DNA from: Mesorhizobium sp.
GTDB taxonomy: Bacteria > Pseudomonadota > Alphaproteobacteria > Rhizobiales > Rhizobiaceae
Reading direction: 5' to 3'
Assembly: GCA_004020365.1 (NCBI GenBank)
Contig: SAQR01000056.1
Span: forward strand, 1-40,928
Length of the DNA stretch: 40,928 nt
Below are positions 8,100 through 16,255 of this stretch, piece after piece (the stretch's first letter is position 1; each line of letters opens with the position of its first letter). Under the pieces are notes generated by a model. That model ran no database searches, was not told the DNA's origin, and was given only the letters and a program-made list of their open reading frames with translations. Both the position numbers and the translations under genes were made by a program.

Positions 8100-9602
8100 T
8101 TATAGCAGGTCACATTCGCTCGCCAGGCTGAGAGCTGTCTGAAGTCTGTCCGGGGTCGGACGTGGCGTGAAGGCACTTGGCACCCCCGGCGCCAATGTCC
8201 AGCCGCCCTCGTCCATCACGACCTTCAGGCGGAGGATGAACCTGCCGCGCGCCCTTGCATCCGCCAGTCCCCGTCCGACCGACCAGTAAACGTGCTGGGC
8301 CAGCACCCAAGTCTCCAAAACATGGCGCGCGAACTCCTTCGCCGGAGCGTCCTCCCAAGCTGCGGCCTCGCGCTTGGCACGGAACAGCGGCAGCCGGTCC
8401 TGTCGGTCGAAATGCTCTCCGGCGTCAGGCGCGTTGGCTATGCAGAAGGTCAACCCGTCGATGATGACGGCGGCGAGGCCAGATCGTGAAGCGTCGGCGA
8501 GAACCTCGGTTATGCGGTTCATCAAGTCAGTCGGGCCGACTTCGAAAAGGTGACCGGCTTCCAGCCACGTTTCCGCAGTGCGCAGATCAGGGTCGATCCC
8601 GGCTTCTTCGAGAAACGCCGCGACAAGCTCCTCGGTGGTCTTTGACCGCTCGTCGAGCTGGCGCAGGATCCAGCTAAATAACGTTTCCAAAGTCAGGCGG
8701 AATAGTTGGCGGATCTGCAGTTTTCGCCATCTCGCCGCGGTTTCTTCCAGAATGGTCGGCGGAGTGAAGCCCGAAGGCGCTCCGGCCATCGTGCTGCGGA
8801 CGAGTTCGACGTCAGCAGTGGAGGCATTGGCGACCGCTTCCAACATGAGACTGCCTCCCAGTCTTCTGTGAATGGGTGCCAACGTCCCGAACAGCATGTC
8901 AGCGGCTGCTTCCTTCTCCGCGTCGGTGACCGTGTCGAACGACCATGCTTCGGCCCAGCTCAGAACCTCGTCCGAACTGACGCTCACGCTGCCGAGGCTA
9001 CTGAAGGCGGGATGATCGAGCCTGTCCGCAATCAGTTCCTCAAATGCGTCAAGCGCACGCTCGGCAGCAGCCGTTGGCACCAGTATTTCAAGATGGACAG
9101 GGTGCCGGTCGACCCAGCCTAGCGACTTGAGCCCGGGGCCGTAGTTGACTGCGGCCGTGAATGCGGTGGAATAGCGACGCTCTTCCCGGCGCTTCTTCCA
9201 TGCCGGACCACCGAACTCGTAGTGAGTTTCACGCACGAGCGCCCCGAGAACCTGGCGGCCTGGCAGATCCGCGTTGGAGTCCAACAGGAACTGGGACCAC
9301 GCGTAGATCACTTCGGTGCGGTCCACGAAATCCATCAGAAGATCGACCTTGATCTTCGCGGCATCCTCTTTCTCCGCAAGATGTCGCGCCCGGCGCCAAG
9401 CCCAGGCGACGATCACGAAAGGCCGGATGTGACGGGCGACATTGTTCAGGCCCGGGAGGACCTGGTCCATCAGGTCGAAATTGGTCTGCCTCAACCCCAA
9501 AGGATCGACGCCGCCGAGTCTGGGAGCTGTCGGAGGCACAAAGACGGGTCCATCGGCCGCGCTTGCGGCCGCGGTCATGTCGGCCAGGGAAACTTCAGCC
9601 AT
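8100..9602 (-). CDS. Unrecognised 500-residue partner of the PLD-type protein
   Basis: I do not recognise this protein family. The N-terminal part has a compact motif-rich block: VDPLGLRQTNFDLMD, then LPGLNNVARHIRPF and AWAWRRAR (about residues 32-75). The remainder is mainly helical without transmembrane segments or known catalytic motifs; it ends LASECDLL. The pattern D-P-L-G-L followed by P-G-x-x-N-x-x-R-x-I-R loosely recalls N-terminal regions of uncharacterised proteins found beside PLD or helicase genes in defence loci, but this is from memory and unverified. The ATG at 9602 was chosen over GTG at 9608 because GGAGGA stands 8 nt before it. It overlaps the upstream PLD gene by 8 nt, so the two are almost certainly co-translated and probably work together. 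Confidence 0.85.
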   Translation of the reverse strand: MAEVSLADMTAAASAADGPVFVPPTAPRLGGVDPLGLRQTNFDLMDQVLPGLNNVARHIRPFVIVAWAWRRARHLAEKEDAAKIKVDLLMDFVDRTEVIYAWSQFLLDSNADLPGRQVLGALVRETHYEFGGPAWKKRREERRYSTAFTAAVNYGPGLKSLGWVDRHPVHLEILVPTAAAERALDAFEELIADRLDHPAFSSLGSVSVSSDEVLSWAEAWSFDTVTDAEKEAAADMLFGTLAPIHRRLGGSLMLEAVANASTADVELVRSTMAGAPSGFTPPTILEETAARWRKLQIRQLFRLTLETLFSWILRQLDERSKTTEELVAAFLEEAGIDPDLRTAETWLEAGHLFEVGPTDLMNRITEVLADASRSGLAAVIIDGLTFCIANAPDAGEHFDRQDRLPLFRAKREAAAWEDAPAKEFARHVLETWVLAQHVYWSVGRGLADARARGRFILRLKVVMDEGGWTLAPGVPSAFTPRPTPDRLQTALSLASECDLL

Positions 9603-11982
9603 GTTCACGCTCCTCCGGCCAGATGAGGACGTGACCGCAGCAGTTCCTGGCTGTCGCCACCGCTGTCGAGCGCAGTTTGCCGATCTCGATCCTCGGCAGC
9701 GTCCGGTGGCATTTCGGGCATGCCTCCGACCATTGCTTCATGACCACGATTTTCTTTCTTGACCGCTCCGATGCGAACGCGTCGGCCATGGTCGCGAACT
9801 CGTCCTTTGCGGCGAGGGCGAGCTCCCCGTAACCGCCGGCGGGTTGTCCCCGCCCGAGAGCATCGAGGTAGGTCCTGGCCTGCTCCCGGAAAGTCCGAAT
9901 TGCGCGCACCTGGCTCCAGAGCTCGGGAAAAGACGCATTCTGGTCGAGCACGGAATGAAAGCCGCGTGCGAGTTCAGGCGACGGGCAGTCGCCGTGCAGA
10001 TCAGCTCCGATTCCAACGAGCCTCGACCGGGCGGCACGCAACTCGCTCTCATCGATCCGCGTCCCGAGGAGAGTGAGGATTGCCGCAGAAACCAGTTCGC
10101 GTCTGTCATCGGGAATTTCAATCCTGGTCGAGGCATCGAGCAGCCGCTGAAGCCACCCCTTTGCCCGCTGCTGGTCCGGCAGAAGCCGTTCGCAGATGTA
10201 TTGCGTCAGGTCCAATGCCCGGAAAGCGTGAAGCTCGACCAGTCCGGGAGAAAGCATCTTGTCGAGGAACTTCTCGAACACGGCCATTGAATGGTCCACG
10301 GCCCGATCGGCCGCCTGGACCTCTTCCGTGGTGTCGCCTTCCTCTTCGCTGTCGGCATCGACATTGCGGACGGTTCCTACTTGCTCCAGGGGACCGCGCT
10401 TCTCCCGCAGCGCGGCGAACACATATCCCATGAAGCGGACCCAACCCGCCCCGCCAGCAGCCGTCCGGTCCGTCCCCGGCACCGAGGTGCGAACTTTGCG
10501 CAGATCGGCAACCTCGACTGTCTGATCCTCAAGCGACGCACGAACTCCGGCACCACCGCCGCTGATCGGCATTGCCGCCTGCGTCATTCTGCGGGGGTCC
10601 TCGTGGAACCAGCTCATCATGGCTGCAACGTCAGCAGGTGTCTCATTCCCGGCGAGGATAGCCAGCAGGCGCGGTCCGAGCGCTCCGGCACGCCGTGTCA
10701 TCTCAGTGAACGCGGCAAGCGAAACGAAGCCTTCTGCGGCCGATCCATCGGAAGCTTGCACGCGCACAACCAGCCTTCCGCCCTTCCAGGACTGGACCTC
10801 CAGGCCCGGCGCGTTGGCGGTGAAGGAACCGTCGTCCGCAAGATAGACGTCGTCCAGCTTGCGGGGGCCTTCGGTGGTGATCTGGAAGACCGAGGCCGCA
10901 CCCGTCATTGCGGGCGCCAGCACCTGGCCGGAGACGCGGTCGCCTTCGAGCACCGCTCGCAGGATTCCGATCGGCTCCCCTCCGTCGTCGGCGTCATCGC
11001 CCGGGTCGATTGCCTGAGGCGGCGACGAGGGAACGTATGTCCAGCCAACTATGCGATCCCGTTGAAACCGGGCTACGCAGGCTTCAACGTTGCGTCCTGC
11101 GCCCATCGCGGCAGTCGAAGCATTAGCGCTACCGGACACAAGCAGCCGGCCGCGTCTGCATATTATTTCGAAGGCCTTCGCATGGAGCCTGCGCAGCTTT
11201 TCTTCCTTCAAGACGTTGAGTTCGACTGCGCGGACTTCGACGCTTGTCTGGGATGGCCAGTTTGATCCGATCTTTCCCTGGACCGTGCCGCCGCTGTGCG
11301 CATGGATGAAAACGTGATCGAGGCCGACGGCTTCACAGAGCTGGCTGATCGCCTTTCCGCTATCCCAGAACGGCGCTGCCGCCACCAGCCTTGTCGCTCC
11401 GCCCAAGGCATCGACCGCTTCGGCAATCTTGCTCGATATCGCCCCGTCCAGACTGTGGAAGAGGCGGATGTCGCCGTTGCGTGCCCGCCCGCGCGTCGAC
11501 TTCCGGAGGTCATTGGCGATGGCCTGGCAAGGATCGACGGCGCCATGGCGGATGTTGTCGGCGAGAGCCAGCAGTTCGAAGAAGTCCGCGGCGTCATCGA
11601 TCGCGTCGGCAGCAAAGCCCGGATGGAGGTGCTCGACGACCTCGAGGTTCCCTCCCCACCCATTGAAGGTCAGGTTACCTGATCCTACCAGCAGATGACA
11701 TTCGCCGTCGGCGACCAACGCGGAAAGTTTAGGGTGGAAAACACCCGAGGTGACGGATATTGGCTCGACCTCATAGTCTCGGCCCACCCGTCGCGCACCT
11801 TGCTCGCTAAGCCCTGCCCTTACCCCCTCGATGTCCGCCAGAATGAGCGCTTCCCGCCCACCGCCACGCACAAGAGCGTCAAGCAGCACGGCCTCGAAGA
11901 ATGAGAGGCTCAATGCATAAGTCGTGAAAACTGCACGATGCCACGGTCGCGCAGAAATCAAAGCAAGCGGCGATAAGGCCAA
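9595..11982 (-). CDS. Phospholipase D-like (putative nuclease) protein with C-terminal zinc-binding motif
   Basis: A 795-residue protein with two PLD-type half-sites in one chain: H83-P-K85 followed by GSGN at 100-103, and H267-A-K269 followed by GSAN at 284-287. In PLD nucleases two such halves form one active site that cleaves phosphodiester bonds. The last 45 residues hold CPKC (755-758) and CC-G-H (781-784), a likely zinc-binding unit. The middle is a long region without recognised motifs. The start is TTG at 11982, preceded by AAGGGGGGA. It is the first gene of the island's minus-strand series and overlaps its partner at 9595-9602. DrmC of DISARM and DpdK are also PLD proteins, but their neighbour genes are absent here. 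A nuclease role in defence is inferred from motifs and context. Confidence 0.82.
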   Translation of the reverse strand: MALSPLALISARPWHRAVFTTYALSLSFFEAVLLDALVRGGGREALILADIEGVRAGLSEQGARRVGRDYEVEPISVTSGVFHPKLSALVADGECHLLVGSGNLTFNGWGGNLEVVEHLHPGFAADAIDDAADFFELLALADNIRHGAVDPCQAIANDLRKSTRGRARNGDIRLFHSLDGAISSKIAEAVDALGGATRLVAAAPFWDSGKAISQLCEAVGLDHVFIHAHSGGTVQGKIGSNWPSQTSVEVRAVELNVLKEEKLRRLHAKAFEIICRRGRLLVSGSANASTAAMGAGRNVEACVARFQRDRIVGWTYVPSSPPQAIDPGDDADDGGEPIGILRAVLEGDRVSGQVLAPAMTGAASVFQITTEGPRKLDDVYLADDGSFTANAPGLEVQSWKGGRLVVRVQASDGSAAEGFVSLAAFTEMTRRAGALGPRLLAILAGNETPADVAAMMSWFHEDPRRMTQAAMPISGGGAGVRASLEDQTVEVADLRKVRTSVPGTDRTAAGGAGWVRFMGYVFAALREKRGPLEQVGTVRNVDADSEEEGDTTEEVQAADRAVDHSMAVFEKFLDKMLSPGLVELHAFRALDLTQYICERLLPDQQRAKGWLQRLLDASTRIEIPDDRRELVSAAILTLLGTRIDESELRAARSRLVGIGADLHGDCPSPELARGFHSVLDQNASFPELWSQVRAIRTFREQARTYLDALGRGQPAGGYGELALAAKDEFATMADAFASERSRKKIVVMKQWSEACPKCHRTLPRIEIGKLRSTAVATARNCCGHVLIWPEEREHG

Positions 11983-12107
11983 TTAGTCCCCCCTTATGCT
12001 TGGCTGCCCAGCCAGTACACGCATGAGCCTAATTCATAGGCATTCTGGGGAAGAGTGTCTGCAAATATTTCCACCTGCAGGCGAAGAATTGCTAAACGAG
12101 ATGCATA

Positions 12108-12140
12108 AAAAAGCCGCGCGGGTTACCGGCGCGGCTTTTT
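12108..12140 (-). terminator. Strong bidirectional rho-independent terminator
   Basis: A perfect 12-bp stem, AAAAAGCCGCGC (12108-12119) pairing with GCGCGGCTTTTT (12129-12140), surrounds a 9-nt loop, with A and T runs at both ends. It lies 17 nt past the stop of the DUF882 gene on the minus strand. It would also insulate the defence island promoter region from the chromosome. Confidence 0.9.
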
Positions 12141-12157
12141 ATTGGTTGGTCGATCCG

Positions 12158-14089
12158 CTACTCGGTCCTGAAGCGGGCGACCGACAGGAACTTGACGGCA
12201 TTGCCGGTGAACCGGTTGGCGTCGGCCAGCTGATCCTCCGCCTGGAAGCCCAGGGTATAGACTTCGGTTGGCGGCGTGTGGACGATATTGTAGGCGTAGC
12301 GCGGCGCAGTCGTTGCGCTGGAGACGGTGGCGACATTCTCGCCGCTGTTCAACGCCCAGCGCGCCGCCTTCGGCTCGGCGGCGACCACCACGGACTTCGG
12401 ACCAGGTTTCAGGTCACGGGCGGTTGCCCTGGCTGCCTTGCGGGTGGTCTTCACACCCGTGCCGATCGCCGCGGCCGGATCGGAGCCCGCCGGGCGGGCA
12501 AAGACAGCATCGCGCGGCGATGCAGCTTTGCCTTTCGCCAGTTCACCGAGGACCGAGCTTGGCTGGGAAAGCGACGCGACCTGGTATTCGTCGGTTGCGC
12601 TGACCCGCTCGAGCACGGCTTTGACCGCGTCGGACTGGACCGCGGCAGACTGGACCTGGTCAGGCTGGGCCAACTCCGGTTGGGCCAACTCGGGCTGGGC
12701 CAAGTCAGGCTGAACCAACTCAGGCTGCGCCAGATCGGGCCGAGCCGACGGCAGCACCGAGAACACATCGGTAGCTGACTTGCCGTCCCCGGCGGTATCC
12801 GCCAGCGCCAGAAGCACGGCCTTGTCCTGCGGCGCAAGGTCGGCCGCTGCAAGGTCTGCCGGCAGCGAGTGATTGGGACGCCAGGTCGGCACCGGAATGT
12901 CGTTGGCCGCAACCAGCACCGCATCGGCGGCGACAACGGCCGGTTCGGCCATGCCGAAGGGAGCCTTTGCCGGCGCTTGCGCGGTCGTCACCGCCTGTTC
13001 GGTGGTGGGGGTGGCATCGGCCACGCCGAACGGAACGTTTTCGGGCGGCTGAGCGACATCGGCCTTCGGACGCGGGGCGAAATCGGGCAGCGGCACGCTG
13101 CGCGCCGGCAGCGCCGCGATGATCGTTTCCGGCGTGTCCTCCTCCGGTTCCGGAGCAGGCGCATCGGCGATTTGCGGAATCTCGGCGCGCTTCGCATCCT
13201 CAGGCGACACGATGGCAATGCCCGGAAGCTTGCTGGTCTTGGCAGCCGGCGCCGGCTTGGCGGTCGCCAGCTTCACGTTCGCCGGCTTCACGGTTGACTT
13301 CGGCGTTGGCGCGACTGCCACATCGGCGCTGTCATCGGCCTCGTCTTCACCGCCGCCGAAGAACGCCGCCAGCAGACCGCCGGATCTTTTGAAACCGCCA
13401 CCTGCGCTGGCCATTTCGATTGCGGGAGCGCCGGCGCCCTTGCGCGCCTTGTAGGAGGCGAGCGCCTGTGAATAGCCGGGCAGCGGCTTGCCGTCGCTCG
13501 GCACATGCAGCGTCTTGCCATTGGGGAACACGCGCGCCAGTTCCTGGCGGCTGATGCCAGGCCAGTGCCGCACATTGCCGACGTCCATGTGGACAAAGGG
13601 CGAGCCGGACCTCGGATAATAGCCGACGCCGCCGCCCTGCATCCGCAGACCGATGTCGCGCAGTTTCTTCAGCGGCACGCCAGGAATGTAGAAGTCCATG
13701 GCCTTGCCGAGCGTATGCTGGCTTTTCTTGGCGACGCCCCTGCTGCGGCTGCGCAGCATCGAGTTCGTCGATGACGAGCGATAACCACACACGACCTGGA
13801 TATAGTCGCGGGCGCCGCTCTGCCGGTAAGCCTCCCAGACCAGGTCGAGCAGGCGCGGATCCATCTTGGTCGGCTCGTTGCGGCGCCAGTCGCGCAGGAT
13901 GACGTTGATCTTTTTCAGACCCGCCTGATCGTAGCGGCCGCCGCGCTTGAAGACGATCTCCGCCTTCTCCTTGGTGTGTAGGTTGTAGAGTTTCAGCGAA
14001 CGTGTCTGGGCGCTGGCGCCGGTCGCAGCCACTGTAAGGAAACCAAAGGCGAGAATCACCGCTGCCAGCCATCTCGGCCAGGCGCTCAT
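12158..14089 (-). CDS. DUF882 / M15-like cell-wall peptidase with repetitive C-terminal region
   Basis: From the ATG at 14089 this encodes 643 residues starting with a signal peptide (SAWPRWLAAVILAFGFL, cleavage after ASAQ). The DUF882/YcbK-like domain covers about residues 30-195: the zinc ligands are visible in SQHTLGKAMDFYIPG and FVHMDVGNVRHWPG, as in murein endopeptidases of the M15 group, which cut peptide cross-links in the periplasm. The remaining 430 residues are low-complexity, Ala/Pro-rich, with tandem QPELA/QPDLA units near residues 440-480. An in-frame TTG at 14176 would extend it by 29 residues but would spoil the signal peptide. The family domain alone is about 170 residues, so the long tail is unusual. 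A terminator follows the stop. Confidence 0.85.
   Translation of the reverse strand: MSAWPRWLAAVILAFGFLTVAATGASAQTRSLKLYNLHTKEKAEIVFKRGGRYDQAGLKKINVILRDWRRNEPTKMDPRLLDLVWEAYRQSGARDYIQVVCGYRSSSTNSMLRSRSRGVAKKSQHTLGKAMDFYIPGVPLKKLRDIGLRMQGGGVGYYPRSGSPFVHMDVGNVRHWPGISRQELARVFPNGKTLHVPSDGKPLPGYSQALASYKARKGAGAPAIEMASAGGGFKRSGGLLAAFFGGGEDEADDSADVAVAPTPKSTVKPANVKLATAKPAPAAKTSKLPGIAIVSPEDAKRAEIPQIADAPAPEPEEDTPETIIAALPARSVPLPDFAPRPKADVAQPPENVPFGVADATPTTEQAVTTAQAPAKAPFGMAEPAVVAADAVLVAANDIPVPTWRPNHSLPADLAAADLAPQDKAVLLALADTAGDGKSATDVFSVLPSARPDLAQPELVQPDLAQPELAQPELAQPDQVQSAAVQSDAVKAVLERVSATDEYQVASLSQPSSVLGELAKGKAASPRDAVFARPAGSDPAAAIGTGVKTTRKAARATARDLKPGPKSVVVAAEPKAARWALNSGENVATVSSATTAPRYAYNIVHTPPTEVYTLGFQAEDQLADANRFTGNAVKFLSVARFRTE
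12656..12750 (-). repeat. 15-bp tandem repeats encoding QPxLA units
   Basis: About six imperfect 15-nt units of the form caggctgggccaact are seen, in frame in the DUF882 gene and encoding alternating AQPEL and AQPDL pentapeptides. The period is a multiple of three, so copy number can change without loss of frame. Confidence 0.8.
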
Positions 14090-14528
14090 GTGATTGTGCC
14101 GCCCGTTTGTGTGTCGTTCGACTTTGTTCAAATCAAAAGGCCTTGCAGGCTGCCGTTTGTCCCCGGATTTGACCAACGGATGCGGTGGTGTTCGTATCCG
14201 AATATCGATCCTAATGGTTAATCATCGCTTATTGAAGCCGAAATGCGGTAACACCGTGGCGATATCCCGTCAAAAATACTGCACGGGGTTTCTTGGTAAA
14301 CTGCTGGTTTAGATGATGTTTCGGGCTTTGCCTGAACACGATCTGTTACCGGGCGCCTCAATGCGTGAAGGTGCCAGCAAGCGCGTCACCCGCGACTCGC
14401 GTCACGCCCGATCGACGACTGTCGACTGTTCCGATGCAAGGCTGGCAAGCTGGTCCAGACTCGGCCTTTGTCAGGAAGGACTTGCCTTGTCAGGAAGGAC
14501 TTGCCTTGTCAGGAAGGACTTGGCCTTG
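14090..14528. other. 439-bp intergenic region between the DUF882 gene and the response regulator
   Basis: No credible coding region is seen. The part nearest 14200-14300 is AT-richer and probably holds the promoter of the DUF882 gene. The end at 14468-14536 is the tandem repeat described separately. No terminator with a T-run is visible after the response regulator. Confidence 0.5.
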
Positions 14529-14536
14529 TCAGGAAG
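14468..14536. repeat. 19-bp tandem repeat spanning the response regulator stop codon
   Basis: Three copies of TTGTCAGGAAGGACTTGCC, at 14468-14486, 14487-14505 and 14506-14525 (the third with one extra G), are followed by a partial copy TTGTCAGGAAG at 14526-14536. The partial copy includes the stop codon (complement of tca at 14529-14531) and the codons just before it, so the array seems to have grown outward from the 3' end of the gene. Confidence 0.9.
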
Positions 14537-16064
14537 CAAGCCGGTCGATACGGCCTGTTTCCGGATCGATGCCGTATTCCTTGAGCTTTCTGTAAAGCGT
14601 CGAGCGGCCGATGCCGAGGCGGCGGGCAACTTCGCTCATCTGGCCGTTATAATGGTCGATGGCGAGCTTGATCATTTCGAATTCGACATCGGCCAGCGCC
14701 CGCACATTGCCGCGTTCGTCCAGCGCCCGCAGCATGCCGAAGCGAGGCTGCAGCCTGGCAGGCGGATCGAGCTCGGTCGCAGCGATGCCGTTATTGGCGT
14801 GCGCGTCCTCGCCAAGCGGCTCGGTGACCAAAGGCAATGCGGGCAACACGCCATGCGCATCGAGGTTGACGGTGCCCTCGACCTGCGCCCGGATCTGCGG
14901 AAACTCCTCCTCGGTCAGCACATCGCCTTCACAAAGCACCGAGGCCCGAAAGACGGCATTTTCCAGCTGGCGGATATTTCCCGGCCAGTCGTAGGCCTGC
15001 AGCATGGCGAGCGCCGCAGCCGAAATGCCGTGCAGGCGATGACGTGGATCGGTGGGCGCAACCTTGTCCAGAAAATGCTCGACCAAATACGGAATGTCGT
15101 CGCGACGGTCGCGCAGCGGCGGCACAAAGATCGGATAGACGTTCAGGCGGTAGAACAGATCCTCGCGGAACTTGCCGTCCTTGACCTGCTGCAGAAGATT
15201 GCGGTGTGTCGCCGAGATCAGCCTGATGTCGACCCTGACGGTCGAGCGCCCGCCGACCGGATCGACCTCACCGTCCTGCACGGCGCGCAGCAGCTTGACC
15301 TGCACGTCGAGCGGCAGGTCGCCAATCTCGTCGAGGAAGAGCGTGCCCGAATGCGCCTCGACGAACTTGCCGGTGTGTTTTTCGGTGGCGCCGGTGAACG
15401 AGCCCTTCTCGTGGCCGAACAGGATCGATTCGACCAGATTGTCGGGGATGGCGCCGCAATTGACGGTGACGAACGGTTTTGAGCGGCGATCGCCGCTACC
15501 CTGGATGGCGCGCGCCACCAGCTCCTTGCCGACACCGGATTCGCCTTCGATAAGGATCGGGATGTTGGACGCGGCCGCCTTTTGGCCGAGACGAATCACC
15601 CGGTCCATCGCCGGGCTGTGCGTGATCATGTCCTTGAAGGTCAGATGGCCGCCGCGCCGCCGCGACGTGCGCTTCACTTCCCCCTCGACCGCCTCGACTT
15701 TGAGCGCGTTGCCGATCGATGCCTGCAGCCTGTCGGGAGATGCCGGCTTGACGACAAAATCGAAAGCACCGTGACGCATGGCCGAAACGACGGTTTCGAT
15801 GCCACCCTGGGCGGTTTGCACGATGACCGGAACCTGGATGCCGCGCTCACGCATCGCCTTCAGCACGCCGATGCCGTCGAGGCCCGGCATGACGAGGTCG
15901 AGGATGACCACCGACACGCTGCGCGCATTGGGCCCGTCGAGTGCATCGAGACCGGCCTCGCCGCCATCCGTGATGATCGCGCTGTGGCCGAATTTCGTCA
16001 CCGCCGCCTCGAGCAGCCTGCGCTGCACGGGATCGTCATCGACTATGAGTATGGAACCTGTCAT
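14529..16064 (-). CDS. Sigma-54-dependent response regulator (NtrC family)
   Basis: A 511-residue three-domain regulator. The receiver domain (about 3-120) has DDD near 9-11, the phospho-acceptor D56 in ILDLVMPG, T84 and K106. The AAA+ domain (about 145-380) has Walker A GESGVGKE at 174-181, the sigma-54 contact loop as GSFTGA at 221-226 rather than the usual GAFTGA, and Walker B TLFLDEIG. The C-terminus has a Fis-type helix-turn-helix (MSEVARRLGIGRSTLYRKL). It activates sigma-54 promoters when phosphorylated. No histidine kinase lies beside it, so its partner is unknown. It is divergent from the oligoendopeptidase gene across about 190 bp. Confidence 0.93.
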   Translation of the reverse strand: MTGSILIVDDDPVQRRLLEAAVTKFGHSAIITDGGEAGLDALDGPNARSVSVVILDLVMPGLDGIGVLKAMRERGIQVPVIVQTAQGGIETVVSAMRHGAFDFVVKPASPDRLQASIGNALKVEAVEGEVKRTSRRRGGHLTFKDMITHSPAMDRVIRLGQKAAASNIPILIEGESGVGKELVARAIQGSGDRRSKPFVTVNCGAIPDNLVESILFGHEKGSFTGATEKHTGKFVEAHSGTLFLDEIGDLPLDVQVKLLRAVQDGEVDPVGGRSTVRVDIRLISATHRNLLQQVKDGKFREDLFYRLNVYPIFVPPLRDRRDDIPYLVEHFLDKVAPTDPRHRLHGISAAALAMLQAYDWPGNIRQLENAVFRASVLCEGDVLTEEEFPQIRAQVEGTVNLDAHGVLPALPLVTEPLGEDAHANNGIAATELDPPARLQPRFGMLRALDERGNVRALADVEFEMIKLAIDHYNGQMSEVARRLGIGRSTLYRKLKEYGIDPETGRIDRLAS

Positions 16065-16084
16065 GACTGGTTCAACGATGCTCG

Positions 16085-16112
16085 CCCACTATGCCCACCC
16101 CACTATGCCCAC
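16085..16112. repeat. Perfect 14-bp tandem duplication in the divergent promoter region
   Basis: CCCACTATGCCCAC occurs twice head-to-tail at 16085-16098 and 16099-16112, 21 bp upstream of the response regulator start. It could be a duplicated regulator site or a simple slippage product; nothing further can be said from sequence. Confidence 0.75.
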
Positions 16113-16255
16113 CCAATGGGGAACCCTATGGATCATCCTGGCACAGGGTTCTAAATAAGATTTCAAAAAACCCGGTGAACGAATTCCTTAGGATTTGACC
16201 GGCTTTCTCATCCCCTTGATTCTTTGGCCCTTTGACAAACTGGAAAGTGTCGGCA

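Noticed and set aside
14468-14536. Possible CRISPR-like array
   Set aside because: Units are contiguous with no spacers, so it is a simple tandem repeat.
14313-15482. 389-codon plus-strand ORF
   Set aside because: It is the antisense shadow of the sigma-54 regulator, a common effect in high-GC DNA.
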